A DNA stretch of 64,000 nucleotides. Source: Verrucomicrobiales bacterium. Its GTDB lineage: Bacteria; Verrucomicrobiota; Verrucomicrobiia; Limisphaerales; J093. Positions 8,853-18,769 of the stretch are shown piece by piece (positions within the stretch are counted from its first letter, which is position 1; each line of letters opens with the position of its first letter). A program made the translations under genes and the position numbers. The notes under the pieces were generated by a model. It worked only from the letters and a program-made list of their open reading frames with translations. It searched no databases and was not told where the DNA came from. The stretch spans positions 1 through 64,000 of the forward strand of contig JACKPV010000036.1 of assembly GCA_024233305.1 (NCBI GenBank). The letters are read 5' to 3'.

Positions 8853-8970
8853 GCCGCGAGCATACCATGCCGCCGCGAAATGCCAACGGCGCACACGCGG
8901 CCGCCCGGCTTGGCCGCGCCGCCAAAACGGGCTCGCTCCGGCGGGCGGGATGGGTTAAAGCCCCTTGCCC

Positions 8971-10488
8971 GTGACAACTGACAGCCGCGCAGCCGCGCCC
9001 CTGACGACCGGACGGTTCCCGTCGCAGGTGCGCTTCATCCTCGGGAACGAGGCCGCCGAGCGTTACAGCTTCTACGGCGTGAAGGGCATCCTCGCCCTCT
9101 ACATCACCAACACCCTGTTGATGTCGGAGGATGCGGCGACGAACATCATCCACCTGTTCACCTTCGTGAACTACTTCATGCCGCTCCTTGGCGCGTGGGT
9201 GTCGGACCGGCATTGGGGGCGTTACCGGACGATTCTGTGGGTTTCGCTGTCCTACTGCGCGGGACACGGGATGCTGGCGTGCGGCGATGCGTTTGCGAGC
9301 ATTCCGGGGAAGACGTGGTGTCTGGGAATCGGCCTGGGTTTGATTGCCTTCGGTTCAGGCGGAATCAAGCCCTGCGTCTCCGCGTTCATGGGGGATCAGT
9401 TCCCGCCCGAGGGCCGCCACCTGCTGCCCCGGGCGTATGCCGCCTTTTACTGGTGCGTCAACCTGGGCTCGACGGCGGCGTTGTTGTCCATTCCCTGGAT
9501 CCGCAAGCACCACGGCTATGGCTGGGCCTTCGGCGTGCCGGGCATCGCCATGGCGCTGGCGACGCTCATTTTCTGGCTCGGCACCCGGCATTACGTGATG
9601 GTCCCGCCCAGCGCCCGGACGCGAACCGCGGGCTTTTTCTCGGTGTTCCGGCATGCGTTTCGGGAACGCCGGTCGCGGGCCGCCGGCACGGGCTTCTGGG
9701 ATCCGGCCCGAACGCGTTTTGCCGACGCAGAAGTCGATGCCGCCCGGTCGGTCGGCCCCATCCTGTCCATCTTCGCGTTGATCCCGGTGTTCTGGGCGCT
9801 GTTCGATCAGACGTTTTCGACGTGGGTGTTGCAGGGCGCCAGCATGCGGCCCTGTCCGCTGGGACCACTGACGCTGCCGACGCCGGACGGCCTCCTCGCC
9901 TGGCTCAAGGGAACGGCGGGGAGTCCGTTGAGCGAGGTGAGCTACACCATCGGCCCCGAGGAGATGCTGGCGGCGAACCCGATCCTGGTGATGATCCTCG
10001 TGCCGGTCATGACCTTCGTGGTCTACCCGTTGGCCGGCCGGCTGGCGACCCCGCTGCGGCGGATGGCCACGGGGATGTTCATCGCCGCGACCTCGTATCT
10101 CATCGTGGCCTGGATTCAGGTGCAGCTCGAAGCGGGGAGGGAACTGAGCGTGTTGTGGCAGGCGATTCCCTACGTCGTGCTCACGACCGCCGAGGTGTTG
10201 ATCTCGACCACCGGACTGGAATTCGCCTTCCGCGAGGCCGCCGCGACGATGAAGAGCGCCATCATGGGGTTCTGGAACGTCACCGTCGCGCTCGGCAACC
10301 TGATTGTCATCGGCGTTACCTGGACCGCCGGCAGACTCAGCGGGCAGGCGGCCGCCGGACACGATGTGGCGGTCACGTCGAAGATGTTCCTGTTTTATGC
10401 CGTGCTCACCTTCGTGGTGGCAATCCTCTTCAGCGTCATCGCGAGCCGTTACCGTTATCGGGACCCGGAGGCGGCGTTGGGAAGGTGA
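8971..10488 (+). CDS. POT/PTR2-family proton-coupled oligopeptide transporter
   Basis: This membrane protein of about 505 residues has twelve or more hydrophobic segments. It carries the POT signature in the first helix, ILGNEAAERYSFYGVKGIL, containing the E-x-x-E-R proton-coupling motif. Another conserved stretch is GGIKPCVSAFMGDQF, the PTR2 signature region of helix 5. It should import di- or tripeptides with protons across the inner membrane. There is no ATG at the beginning: the candidates are TTG at 8965 and GTG at 8971, and GTG was chosen as the more frequent alternative start. Neither has a clear ribosome-binding site. It is followed 135 bases later by an exported oxidoreductase gene. 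Confidence 0.9.
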   Translation: MTTDSRAAAPLTTGRFPSQVRFILGNEAAERYSFYGVKGILALYITNTLLMSEDAATNIIHLFTFVNYFMPLLGAWVSDRHWGRYRTILWVSLSYCAGHGMLACGDAFASIPGKTWCLGIGLGLIAFGSGGIKPCVSAFMGDQFPPEGRHLLPRAYAAFYWCVNLGSTAALLSIPWIRKHHGYGWAFGVPGIAMALATLIFWLGTRHYVMVPPSARTRTAGFFSVFRHAFRERRSRAAGTGFWDPARTRFADAEVDAARSVGPILSIFALIPVFWALFDQTFSTWVLQGASMRPCPLGPLTLPTPDGLLAWLKGTAGSPLSEVSYTIGPEEMLAANPILVMILVPVMTFVVYPLAGRLATPLRRMATGMFIAATSYLIVAWIQVQLEAGRELSVLWQAIPYVVLTTAEVLISTTGLEFAFREAAATMKSAIMGFWNVTVALGNLIVIGVTWTAGRLSGQAAAGHDVAVTSKMFLFYAVLTFVVAILFSVIASRYRYRDPEAALGR

Positions 10489-10623
10489 CCCGCGAGGGAG
10501 GCCGCGGCGTTCGAGGGAACGGCCCCGCGGCTCGCGGCCTGGAGTGCGCGGCGCAACGACAAAGCATTTGCCTCCCGCCGGACGCGGGCGGAGAATGGAC
10601 GCGCTGTGAACGCTGCGAGCCAA

Positions 10624-11931
10624 ATGAACACCCGCCTGACGCGCCGGCGTTTCCTGGGTCACAGCGGACGGCTGGCCGGCGCGGCGCTGTTGGGAACGGT
10701 CGTTCCCGCCGTCGTCCTCGGTCAGGGCAACCGTCCGGCGCCCTCGAACCGCATCGCACTCGGGTGCATCGGCGTCGGGAGCCGGGGCCTGCTGAACCTC
10801 GAGGCGTTCCTCAGCCAGCTCGATTGCCAGGTGGTGGCCGTTTGTGATGTGGACAACCATCACGCGTCGCTGGCGCGCAACGTGGTAAACCGGCTCTATG
10901 GCAACGAGGATTGCGCGTTGCATGGCGACTTCCGCGAATTGCTCGGGCGGCGGGACATCGACGCGGTGTCCATTGCGCTCCCCCACCACTGGCATGCGGT
11001 TCCCGCCATCGAGGCTGCCCGGCAGGGGAAGGACATTTACGCGGAGACACCGCTGGCGCACAGCGTGCGGGAAGGCCGAGCCGTGTGCGACGCGGTCGAG
11101 CGCTATGCCCGGGTCTGGCAAACCGGCAGCTGGCAGCGTTCCGCGCCCCGTTTTCAGCAGGCGGTGGAACTGGTGTTGAACCAGCGGATCGGTCGGGTGC
11201 GCACCGTCGAAGTGGGTTTTCCATCGGGCCATCCGGATCTGGCCGGAACCGCGGGACAGGAAGCGCCCGCCGACCCGCCCGCCGGACTGGACTATGACCG
11301 CTGGCTGGGCCCGGCCTTGTGGGCGCCCTACTGTCCGGCGCGGGTCCACGGGAACTGGCGCTGGCGCCTCGAGTACGGCGGCGGCCAGTTGATGGAATGG
11401 GCCGGCCATCATGTGGACATCGCACATCAGGGAATGAACTGCGACCGCAGCGGTCCCCTCGCCATCGAGGGCCAGGGAGAAGACCCGCCGCCCGGCCTTT
11501 GGAACACCCCCGTCCGCTGCCGCCTCTCGTTGGAATACCCGAACAACGTCACCATGATTCTCGCCTCCGGATATCCCCACATCCACGATGGAGTCCGCTG
11601 GATCGGGGATCAGGGCTGGATCCGCGTCGATCGCGACACGATCGAGGCCAGTCCCCGTTCCCTGCTCGATGAACGGATCGGCCCCTGGGAAACCAACCTG
11701 CGGCGCACCTCCGGACATCACCGCGACTTCCTGGATTGCGTGAAGACCCGCCAGCCGACGCTGGCACCCGTGGAAGCGGCCCAGCGCTCCTCGACCGCGG
11801 GCCACCTCGCGCAACTCGCCATGCTACTGGGGCGCAAGATCCGGTGGAACCCGCTGCGCGAGGAGGTCCTCGAGGATGCCACCGCCGCCCGCCTGCTGGG
11901 CCGGGCGTATCGCGAACCCTGGAGACTATGA
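10624..11931 (+). CDS. Gfo/Idh/MocA-family oxidoreductase with Tat signal (copy 2), altered EKP motif
   Basis: The protein has 435 residues. The ATG at 10624 starts a Tat signal (NTRLTRRRFLGHSGRLAGAA); a GTG six codons upstream is possible. The Rossmann motif is ALGCIGVGSRGLLN. At the place of the catalytic EKP the sequence is YAETPLAHS, so the lysine is threonine. The rest of the family pattern is intact (PHHWHAVPAIEAARQGKDIY before it and QTGSWQRS after it). The loss of the lysine suggests a non-redox or altered activity. The C-terminal half has GAHHVD-like WAGHHVDIAHQGM. Its stop overlaps the next gene start as ATGA, which implies translational coupling to the HEAT-repeat protein. Confidence 0.87.
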   Translation: MNTRLTRRRFLGHSGRLAGAALLGTVVPAVVLGQGNRPAPSNRIALGCIGVGSRGLLNLEAFLSQLDCQVVAVCDVDNHHASLARNVVNRLYGNEDCALHGDFRELLGRRDIDAVSIALPHHWHAVPAIEAARQGKDIYAETPLAHSVREGRAVCDAVERYARVWQTGSWQRSAPRFQQAVELVLNQRIGRVRTVEVGFPSGHPDLAGTAGQEAPADPPAGLDYDRWLGPALWAPYCPARVHGNWRWRLEYGGGQLMEWAGHHVDIAHQGMNCDRSGPLAIEGQGEDPPPGLWNTPVRCRLSLEYPNNVTMILASGYPHIHDGVRWIGDQGWIRVDRDTIEASPRSLLDERIGPWETNLRRTSGHHRDFLDCVKTRQPTLAPVEAAQRSSTAGHLAQLAMLLGRKIRWNPLREEVLEDATAARLLGRAYREPWRL

Positions 11932-14630
11932 CGCGGCTCTTGTCCCCGACTCTCCCGCCGTCGACGGTCGCATCGAACGCACGGCGCGAGCGCTGCGGCC
12001 ATGCGCCGGACGCCCCCTGCTCGGGTGGCCAAAGGGAAACGGAGGAACGGCGCCACGCACCCAGGAGTGCCCCGCGAAGGCCGACCTTCTGGCTTCAAGT
12101 CAGCCTGATGTGTCTGGCTTTCCTGCAACCGGCGGGCATCCCGGCAGCGGAGGCGCCGCCCCCGTCCGCCGACGTGGCCCGAAGCGACGCTGCCAGGCTG
12201 CGGATGCTGACCGACCAGTTGCGAGGGGCCCTGGCGCGGCCCGATCAAGCATCCGCGCACGAACAGCGGTTGATCGATCTGCTGTCGTCGGAAAGGAGTC
12301 CGGAGGTCCGCGAACTCGCCTGCCTCCAGTTGCGGATGATTGGCACCGCGACCGCGGTCCCCTCCCTCGGGGGGCTCCTGTCGGATCCGCAGTTGGCGCC
12401 GGCGGCGCGCTTTGCCCTGCAAACCATCCCGGACGCCGCAGCCACCCGCGCGCTGACCAACGCACTCGGCAGCGTCAGTGGCGCCCGGCAACTCGGGATC
12501 ATCAACTCCCTGGGCGAGCGCCGCGATCCCGGCGCCGTGCCGGCACTCACCGCTCTCCTGGCCACTCCTGAAGCGGCTACGCGGAACGCGGCACTGGCAG
12601 CTCTCGGCAAGACAGGAGGCGAACCCGCCCTCCGCTGCCTGCTGGCGGTTGCCACCCGACTCGACCCGGCGTTCGGGGAGATCGAAAACCTGCCGGAAGT
12701 GCCCCTGCCAGCGGACGCGACCAACACCATCGACCCCCTGATCCTGACCGATGCGCTGCTGCTCGGCGCGGACGACGTGGCCGGCAGCGGGGCAATCGGC
12801 CTCGCCAGCGAGGTTTATCGGCGCGTCTACGTCTCCCCCGCGGCGCCGCGGCATTGCCGGGTGGCAGCCCTGCACGGGGCGCTGCGAGCCGCTCCATCGA
12901 TTGCGATGCCGGTTGTGCTCGGCACGTTGCAGGTCGAGGATCCCGCGGTGCAAGGGATTGGCTTGAGCCTGGCCCGGCAGTTCACCCCGGAGGCGGTGGG
13001 AATGGCGCTGGCGCAACTCGGTGACATGACCCCGACGGGGCAGGCGGCGCTCATCCGCATTCTGGCCGAACGCGAGGATCCGGCGCTTGGTCCCCGTTTC
13101 CTCGAATTGACCCGCTCGAAGGCCCCCGCCGTGCGGCAGGCGGCCATCCGGGCGCTGGCCGGCGTCGAGGCCGATGCCGGCGCCGTGCAGCGGTTGGCCG
13201 AGATTGCTGCCACCACCGATCCCGCAACGGCTCAGGCAGCCCGGGACACCCTGCCCCGCCTGCACGGGTACGAGGTCGAAACCGCCATCCGCGAAGGCGC
13301 CTTGGGAGCTGTCGCGGATCTCCGGGTCGAGCTGATTCACGCCATCGCCGACCGCCGGATGTCCGCCGCGGTGCCAACGCTCCTCGAAGCGGCCACCACC
13401 AGCAACGACGCCGTGCGGATTGCCGCCCTCGAGGCCCTGGCGTTCCTCGCCGAACCGGCCCATTACCCGCTGCTGGTGGAGTTCTTGCGCGCGGCGGAAT
13501 CCACGGAGGAACGCGTGGCTGCGCTGGCCGCCCTGCGAAGGGTGGGTGAACGCATCGAAGATCGCGACCAATGTGCGCGGCTCCTGGCGCCGGTCTACGA
13601 CGAGGCCGGCACACCGCTGAAGCTCGAGGTGTTGGATTTGCTGGGTGTCCTGGGAGGAAACACAGCGCTGCGCCTGGTGGCCAACACGGCCGCGCAGGAA
13701 TCGAACCGACGTCTGCGCGGCCGCGCCATCGAGGTGCTGGCCGCTTGGCCGGATGCCGCCGCCATCCAGCACTTGTTCGCCGTGGCCAACAGCGCCGCCG
13801 ACACCGGATCCCGGGTGCTTGCCCTCCAGGGTTACCTGCGCCTCCTGGGCCTGCCCACCGAGCGGCCGTTGTCCGAGACCGCGCGTCTCCACCGCCTGGC
13901 CATCGCCGTGGCGAAGACCCCGGAGGACTACGGTCGCATCCTCGCCGGCCTCGCGCGGTTGCCCAGCGTCGAGGCGCTGGACACGGTCGAGCCCTTCCTG
14001 GCGGACGAAGCGGTGCGCGCCGATGCCGTCCGCGCCATCCTGGCCATCGGTCCGGGAACGGTTGGCGATGCTCCCGAAAGAACCGGACAAGCCCTGCGCC
14101 GGGCGTCTTCCCGCTGTGATTCGGAAGACTTGAAGAAGACCGTCGACGCACTGCTCGACCGGCTCGCGACCCCGGACGGTGTCATTCGCGCATGGCTGCT
14201 GTCCGGACCCTACACGGGCAGCGGCAACCTGCTGGAACAGTCGTTCGTCCCCGAAACCAGACTCAACGAGGTCGCTTGGGAACCTCTCATCGCCGCGGAC
14301 GGAGAGGTTTCGTTCGAGGGGCGCTTCCCAGAAACGGCCAATGTCGCCTACTTGCGAGTCGTGCTCCGGGTCGCAAAACCGACGAAAGCCCGGCTGCGAG
14401 TGGAAACCGGCGGCGCCGCGAAGATCTGGCTGGCGGGCCAGGCCGTTCGCCCGGCCGACCCTCCACCCGAGGCCGCGACGGAGAGTCTCGTCATCGATGT
14501 GGATCTGCGCGCCGGCAACAACCCGATGCTGGCGAAGGTGACGCGGGGCGCCAAGCCCTGGCGGTTCACCGCCCGGCTCACGGACCGCGAAGACAAGCCA
14601 CTGACCGAATTACGCACCGGAGTCGAGTGA
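11928..14630 (+). CDS. Large HEAT-repeat protein
   Basis: The protein has 900 residues. The ATG at 11928 overlaps the preceding stop (ATGA) and is chosen for that reason, although the frame is open further upstream. After a basic N-terminus there is a hydrophobic stretch ending AGIPAAEAPPP, which may be a signal peptide starting far from the N-terminus; an internal start near residue 58 (MCLAFLQPAGIP) is possible. Residues 90-750 are alanine- and leucine-rich helical repeats of about 30-35 residues in the HEAT/Armadillo style (for example ATRNAALAALGKTGGEPALR and VRQAAIRALAGVEADAGAV). The last 150 residues form a beta-rich domain (AYLRVVLRVAKPTKARLRVE, then KIWLAGQAV) like those appended to planctomycete and verrucomicrobial PVC proteins. 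It is probably a scaffold, coupled to the oxidoreductase before it. Confidence 0.8.
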   Translation: MTRLLSPTLPPSTVASNARRERCGHAPDAPCSGGQRETEERRHAPRSAPRRPTFWLQVSLMCLAFLQPAGIPAAEAPPPSADVARSDAARLRMLTDQLRGALARPDQASAHEQRLIDLLSSERSPEVRELACLQLRMIGTATAVPSLGGLLSDPQLAPAARFALQTIPDAAATRALTNALGSVSGARQLGIINSLGERRDPGAVPALTALLATPEAATRNAALAALGKTGGEPALRCLLAVATRLDPAFGEIENLPEVPLPADATNTIDPLILTDALLLGADDVAGSGAIGLASEVYRRVYVSPAAPRHCRVAALHGALRAAPSIAMPVVLGTLQVEDPAVQGIGLSLARQFTPEAVGMALAQLGDMTPTGQAALIRILAEREDPALGPRFLELTRSKAPAVRQAAIRALAGVEADAGAVQRLAEIAATTDPATAQAARDTLPRLHGYEVETAIREGALGAVADLRVELIHAIADRRMSAAVPTLLEAATTSNDAVRIAALEALAFLAEPAHYPLLVEFLRAAESTEERVAALAALRRVGERIEDRDQCARLLAPVYDEAGTPLKLEVLDLLGVLGGNTALRLVANTAAQESNRRLRGRAIEVLAAWPDAAAIQHLFAVANSAADTGSRVLALQGYLRLLGLPTERPLSETARLHRLAIAVAKTPEDYGRILAGLARLPSVEALDTVEPFLADEAVRADAVRAILAIGPGTVGDAPERTGQALRRASSRCDSEDLKKTVDALLDRLATPDGVIRAWLLSGPYTGSGNLLEQSFVPETRLNEVAWEPLIAADGEVSFEGRFPETANVAYLRVVLRVAKPTKARLRVETGGAAKIWLAGQAVRPADPPPEAATESLVIDVDLRAGNNPMLAKVTRGAKPWRFTARLTDREDKPLTELRTGVE

Positions 14631-14666
14631 AGGCGCGTCCCGGGTCCGTCCGGCGCCCAAACGAAA

Positions 14667-14691
14667 CGCCGGGCACGACTAGTACCCGGCG
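14667..14691 (+). terminator. Hairpin between convergent genes
   Basis: There are perfect 7-base arms, CGCCGGG at 14667-14673 and CCCGGCG at 14685-14691, with an 11-base loop. It lies midway between the HEAT-repeat gene and the convergent secreted-protein gene, so it could end transcription from both sides. No poly-T tail is seen on either strand. Confidence 0.45.
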
Positions 14692-14733
14692 GCTGGACGC
14701 GCGCAAGACGGTGGCCGCCGCAGCGGCGCCAGC

Positions 14734-16536
14734 TCACGGATCCAGGGCCTCGACATAGTAGAAGCCGGCCTCTCCGTCCGAGGTGTCCACAGGGTGTTCG
14801 ATTGGACCGCCCGTGCCCGCCAAGGTGGCCTCGGTCGCATAGGGACCTGTGACGGCGTCCGCCCGGCGAACCACGTACTGGATCCCTTCACTGCTGCTGA
14901 AAACCAGTGCGAGTCCGTCCCCTCCCGACGCTGCCTGAAGGCTGAGCTGGGGTGGTTCGGGTTCGACCGATCCACCGCAGATCGAGACCCGTTCGATTTC
15001 CAGCGCCGCCACCGGCAGCTCGCCGGGCTCGAGAGCGGAGTTGTGATCGACGGTCTGGACCGTGGCCGTTTCGACCGAAAGGCTCAGCGCTTGCGCCGTG
15101 AGGCCGCTGGCCGCGACGGCGATTTCCGCCGGATCGAAAAGCTCACAGCCGGCGGCCGCGTTCAGGCCCGGGGTCAGGGACACGACGTCGATCGCATTGT
15201 CGGTAAAGCGAAACGCGGAATAGAGCAGTTCGTCCGTGCTCCGGCTGTAGGCGAGGGAGGCAAATCCAATCGGATCGCGATAGCGCCGGGCGTCCACGAA
15301 CCCGAGGTTCCGATCCAGGGCGACGACGTGCCCGGCCTGGGCGAAGAGGGCGGTCGGGTCCGCGGCGGATTGCAGCCCCACGAACACGCGGTCGGCGCTG
15401 ATCCCGGCCAGGCTGCCGCTGTCATAGGTGCCCTGATTCAGGATGGCCTGGGCCTCGAGAGCGCCGGTGTCCGGATTGACGCGGAGCACGGCCAGATCGG
15501 TGCTGGGCGGGTTGAGGGTGACGGTGCGCGTCCCCGAGAACCAGTAGCCGCCGTCCGTGCTGAAATTCACCGCGACGATCTGCGCGCCGTCGATCGTTCG
15601 CGCCCAACCGAGCGCCCCGGTGTTCGAGAGCTTGATCAGGTGCGTCCGGCTGACCGCCTGCAGCGTGCCCAGATCGAACCCGGTTTCGAGGATGCGATAC
15701 AGAATCGAGTTGTCTTCGGCGGTCCCCAGCAGCACGGAGGCGACCCCGCCGCTGATCAGGTTGAACCGGTTCGCCCAGCGCACGGTGCCGTCACGATTGA
15801 GGCACAGCGTGGCGACGTAATTGGCGTTCGCCAGGGTGGGCGGAAAACCGCCGCCGATCGTCTGCTCGGAGGAATGCACACAAACCACGTAGCCGGTGCG
15901 ATCCGGCAACGGCGCAATGCTCAGCGCCCGCAGGCCGCCCAGACCCGGAATCCCGCCGAACGCGCCGCCTTCGAACGCGGCGGACTGATACTCCCGCTCG
16001 AACACCCGGTTGCCGTCCGCGTCCACCACCAGCATGCGAACGCTGGTCCCGGTGTCCTGCAACAGCACGCTCAACAAGTCCGGGAAGATGTGCAGGGAGG
16101 CCTGGTCGGGCGGGACCGAAAGGGCTACTTGATGGGCGAAGCGCACGTCGAGCTGCGCTCCATCCACCAACCCCATCACCGCCGCTCCGGCCTCGTTGAT
16201 GTAGCCCGCAAAAAGGGTGTCGAGTTCATCGCCGGGCCCCGACAACTCCTGCTCCCGCGCGCCGTCGCCCGTGTCCAGATAGGCGGCCCAAAGGAGGTTG
16301 GCCTGGGCATCGAACCGGGCCGCGGACGCAATGGGATACGACCCGTTGACGACCTCCATGGGCGAATCGGCGATCAAGGCGAATCCCTGTCCGCCGTCGA
16401 GCATCGGGTAGACGGCGCCCGCGTCCCAGGCCGGCGGTTCGCCGCCGTCCTTGACCGACAAGCGGTCCTTCCACGAGGCCCCCAGCGCCGCCGAGGTTCC
16501 CACCAACACCGCACTCCAAATAATCAGTCGCGCCAT
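14734..16536 (-). CDS. Secreted beta-propeller-like protein of unknown function
   Basis: The protein has 600 residues. The start at 16536 is chosen because GGGAG sits eight bases before it, whereas the in-frame ATG six bases upstream would have only two. The N-terminus is a Sec signal (ARLIIWSAVLVGTSAALGAS). Residues 40-480 are beta-rich with repeated short strands and turns, including TGYVVCVHSSEQTIGG and DGGYWFSGTRTV, consistent with a quinoprotein-like or WD-like propeller. The last 70 residues, ending FYYVEALDP, resemble the fibronectin-like tail common at the end of PVC-group secreted proteins. No catalytic motif was seen. It converges on the HEAT-repeat gene across a hairpin. Confidence 0.7.
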   Translation of the reverse strand: MARLIIWSAVLVGTSAALGASWKDRLSVKDGGEPPAWDAGAVYPMLDGGQGFALIADSPMEVVNGSYPIASAARFDAQANLLWAAYLDTGDGAREQELSGPGDELDTLFAGYINEAGAAVMGLVDGAQLDVRFAHQVALSVPPDQASLHIFPDLLSVLLQDTGTSVRMLVVDADGNRVFEREYQSAAFEGGAFGGIPGLGGLRALSIAPLPDRTGYVVCVHSSEQTIGGGFPPTLANANYVATLCLNRDGTVRWANRFNLISGGVASVLLGTAEDNSILYRILETGFDLGTLQAVSRTHLIKLSNTGALGWARTIDGAQIVAVNFSTDGGYWFSGTRTVTLNPPSTDLAVLRVNPDTGALEAQAILNQGTYDSGSLAGISADRVFVGLQSAADPTALFAQAGHVVALDRNLGFVDARRYRDPIGFASLAYSRSTDELLYSAFRFTDNAIDVVSLTPGLNAAAGCELFDPAEIAVAASGLTAQALSLSVETATVQTVDHNSALEPGELPVAALEIERVSICGGSVEPEPPQLSLQAASGGDGLALVFSSSEGIQYVVRRADAVTGPYATEATLAGTGGPIEHPVDTSDGEAGFYYVEALDP

Positions 16537-16759
16537 CCTCATTGCTCCCTTTTGCTGATGATCTGCCATGTCCTTGTCTCCAAACGCCCGGTTAGATACA
16601 CTTTTGCGACGAATTATTCAAGTCCGACGGGGCGCGGATTTCGGACGGGCGGTTGGCGCACGGGCTGCGGCCGGGTTCCACGCTCGGTGGCCGGAGCCGA
16701 ACGTGATGGTCACCGCGGGCCCGCCCAACGCCACAAGAAGCCAACGTGGACGCGAGCTT

Positions 16760-17074
16760 ATGAACCGGCGGGAACAACCAGAGGACGAAGCGACACCGGT
16801 GGCACTTCCCATCGACGGAGTGCTCGACCTGCATACCTTCCAACCCCGGCAGGTCAAGGAGGTCGTTTTGGACTACCTCGAGCTGTGCCGGGAACGCGGC
16901 ATTCTCGAGGTGCGGGTGATTCACGGCAAGGGACGCAGCGTCTTGCGCGCCACGGTCCAGGCCATCCTGGCTCGCCATCCCGCGGTGCTTTCCTTCGCGG
17001 AAGCCAGCCAGGCCTACGGTGGCTGGGGAGCCACCGTCGCTCACCTCGCCCCTCCGGACCCCGGGCCACATTGA
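16760..17074 (+). CDS. Small Smr-domain protein
   Basis: The 104-residue product is a stand-alone Smr domain. The signature begins DGVLDLHTFQPRQVKEVV and continues with VRVIHGKGRSVLR, matching the DLHG-like and HGxG motifs of the family. The usual first motif, DLHG, reads DLHT here. Smr domains are nucleic-acid endonucleases or binding modules linked to MutS2, ribosome rescue or recombination. The frame is open back to 16568, but the ATG at 16760 was preferred because the upstream extension has no family similarity and poor composition. No strong ribosome-binding site is visible. It is divergent from the secreted propeller gene. Confidence 0.82.
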   Translation: MNRREQPEDEATPVALPIDGVLDLHTFQPRQVKEVVLDYLELCRERGILEVRVIHGKGRSVLRATVQAILARHPAVLSFAEASQAYGGWGATVAHLAPPDPGPH

Positions 17075-17116
17075 GGCGGTCGGAAGCCTGGCGGGTCCGT
17101 TCCTGGACACGGCGGC

Positions 17117-17665
17117 TTACTCCAGATCGTCGTCCGCGAATTCCGGCCCGATCTCATCCGCCGCTCCGACGGTCACCATGTAGTGGAACCCGGTGAGGCC
17201 GAGTTTCGCGCGCAGCATCCGAAACACGTGCGCGACGTAGTCCGGGGAATCGTGGGGGCCCTGGACATAGAACGGTTTGCCGTCCCTGCCGAAGGTGAAC
17301 GACTCGCCGCACGCCGCCGCATCGATGCCGCCGAACACCCGGGCCGCCTTCTTGTAGTCGGAGTGGGGCTCGATCCCGGCGCGCCGCGCATACGCAATCC
17401 CGTCTTCGACCAGCTTGCGCGCACACGACGGGGTCATCGCCAACTGATCCCCCTCGGGGAACATCTGCCCCAGAATCCGCGTTTCGTATTCGTGAGCCGA
17501 AACCCGCACGAAGAAGGCGTTCTTCACCCCCAGGCAGTACGTGTCCAGCAGGAAGACCCCCGCTTCCGTCTCGCCGCTGCCCTTGAAGCGCGCCACGACG
17601 ATCTGCCCCATCCCGTCTTCAAACAGCGCCGCGGAACGCCAGGCTTCGGTCGGTCGTTTGCTCAT
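17117..17665 (-). CDS. Conserved protein of unknown function
   Basis: The product has 182 residues from the ATG at 17665; an in-frame start 12 codons upstream looks unrelated. I do not recognise the family. It is probably soluble, with no signal peptide or membrane segment. Notable stretches are FLLDTYCLGVKNAFFVRV at about residues 38-55 and a C-terminal FHYMVTVGAADEIGPEF followed by an acidic tail (ADDDLE). The central part GIAYARRAGIEPHSDYKKAA is helical. It lies 43 bases from the convergent Smr gene and 81 bases before the outer-membrane gene on the same strand. The codon bias is strong, so it is a real gene. Confidence 0.7.
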   Translation of the reverse strand: MSKRPTEAWRSAALFEDGMGQIVVARFKGSGETEAGVFLLDTYCLGVKNAFFVRVSAHEYETRILGQMFPEGDQLAMTPSCARKLVEDGIAYARRAGIEPHSDYKKAARVFGGIDAAACGESFTFGRDGKPFYVQGPHDSPDYVAHVFRMLRAKLGLTGFHYMVTVGAADEIGPEFADDDLE

Positions 17666-17746
17666 GGCGAAGATGGTTTGAGAACCGTCAGACTGCGTCA
17701 ATCAACAAGACGGCCCGCGGCGAGCGGTGGTTGGCGGGATCGCGGC

Positions 17747-18769
17747 TCAGAAGCGGTATTCGACGCCCGCGCTGCCGAAGATGGCGCCGCCGGGTTTCAA
17801 CGTGGCCGACCGGCTGCCCGCGGTGAGATCGATCTCCGAAAGCGCCTCATACTGGGCTGCGGCATAAATGCCGAACCGCTCGCTGAACCGCAGGGTGAGC
17901 TGCCCGCGCACGTAACCCCCCAGCAGCCAGTCCTGTTCCGATGCCGACGCCCGGAAGTTCGTCATCGAGGAATCGGGATACACCACGCGCTCCGTGTAGC
18001 TGAACTCGGAGTCGGCATAGGTCAGCAACACCCCACCCATGATCTGCAGACTCAACGGCTCTCCCATCGGCACTTCGAGCATTGGTCCGAGCCGGATGCC
18101 ATACATCGCGGATTCGATCTTGCGGTCGCCGCTGATGGCCACGCTCTGGACAACCTCGGTGCGCGTCGGAGAATCGCCGATCGTGGGTCCCGGCCCGCCA
18201 AAGCCACCGTGGTAGGGCGCCAGGGGCGGCGTGATCCCACCAAGCCCGTAGACATCGGTGATCCGCGTCAGGGAAGCGTTGAAGGCCGTGTCGCTGCCCA
18301 GGTCCACGGGCGTCCAGGTCCCCCCCAGGTCGAAACCCCAGTAGGCGCCGCCGAACTCCCCGAGCACCCGCTGAAACGAGATTTCCACGCCCACGTGCGG
18401 ATCATCCGTCACCCCGCTGATCTCGGGCGTCGTGCCCCCCTGCAGGGCGGTCATCGCAAGGGTGTCGGTCGCCGGGTTGACCTGGGCAGGATGTTCGTAT
18501 CCCCAATACCACGTTTGCCCTCCCGCGTTCCCGCTGCTGTCGACGCCCACGTACCCATCGTCATACGTGCGGTTGATCCCGCCGCCGGTGGCCGGTCCGG
18601 GGCTGGCCCCGCTCAACGCGGGCGCGGCTTGAAAATTGGCCTCGATACTGAAGCCGGCCCGGGGACCGATCGCAATGCGGTTGGGTCGACGGAGCCCCTG
18701 CGCCCCGGCGGTGGTAACCAGGGACAAACCCGCCGCGGCGGCCGTCCAGTAAGTCAATCGCGCGTTCAT
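17747..18769 (-). CDS. Outer-membrane beta-barrel-like protein
   Basis: The protein has 340 residues. The ATG at 18769 overlaps the stop of the upstream gene (ATGA), and this coupling fixes the start; the frame is open further upstream inside that gene. A Sec signal (NARLTYWTAAAAGLSLVTTA, cut near AGAQ) is followed by alternating polar and hydrophobic strands, a glycine-rich loop around GGFGGPGPTIGD, and long barrel strands near the end. The protein finishes in GSAGVEYRF, the terminal aromatic signature recognised by the Bam machinery. It is probably an outer-membrane barrel with large extracellular loops. Translational coupling with the 1,023-residue secreted protein suggests a joint surface role. 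Confidence 0.75.
   Translation of the reverse strand: MNARLTYWTAAAAGLSLVTTAGAQGLRRPNRIAIGPRAGFSIEANFQAAPALSGASPGPATGGGINRTYDDGYVGVDSSGNAGGQTWYWGYEHPAQVNPATDTLAMTALQGGTTPEISGVTDDPHVGVEISFQRVLGEFGGAYWGFDLGGTWTPVDLGSDTAFNASLTRITDVYGLGGITPPLAPYHGGFGGPGPTIGDSPTRTEVVQSVAISGDRKIESAMYGIRLGPMLEVPMGEPLSLQIMGGVLLTYADSEFSYTERVVYPDSSMTNFRASASEQDWLLGGYVRGQLTLRFSERFGIYAAAQYEALSEIDLTAGSRSATLKPGGAIFGSAGVEYRF

Noticed and set aside
9355..11814. A minus-strand open frame of over 800 codons across the POT transporter and oxidoreductase genes.
   Set aside because: It spans two clear plus-strand genes with family motifs and its translation is Arg/His/Gly/Gln-rich without any domain.
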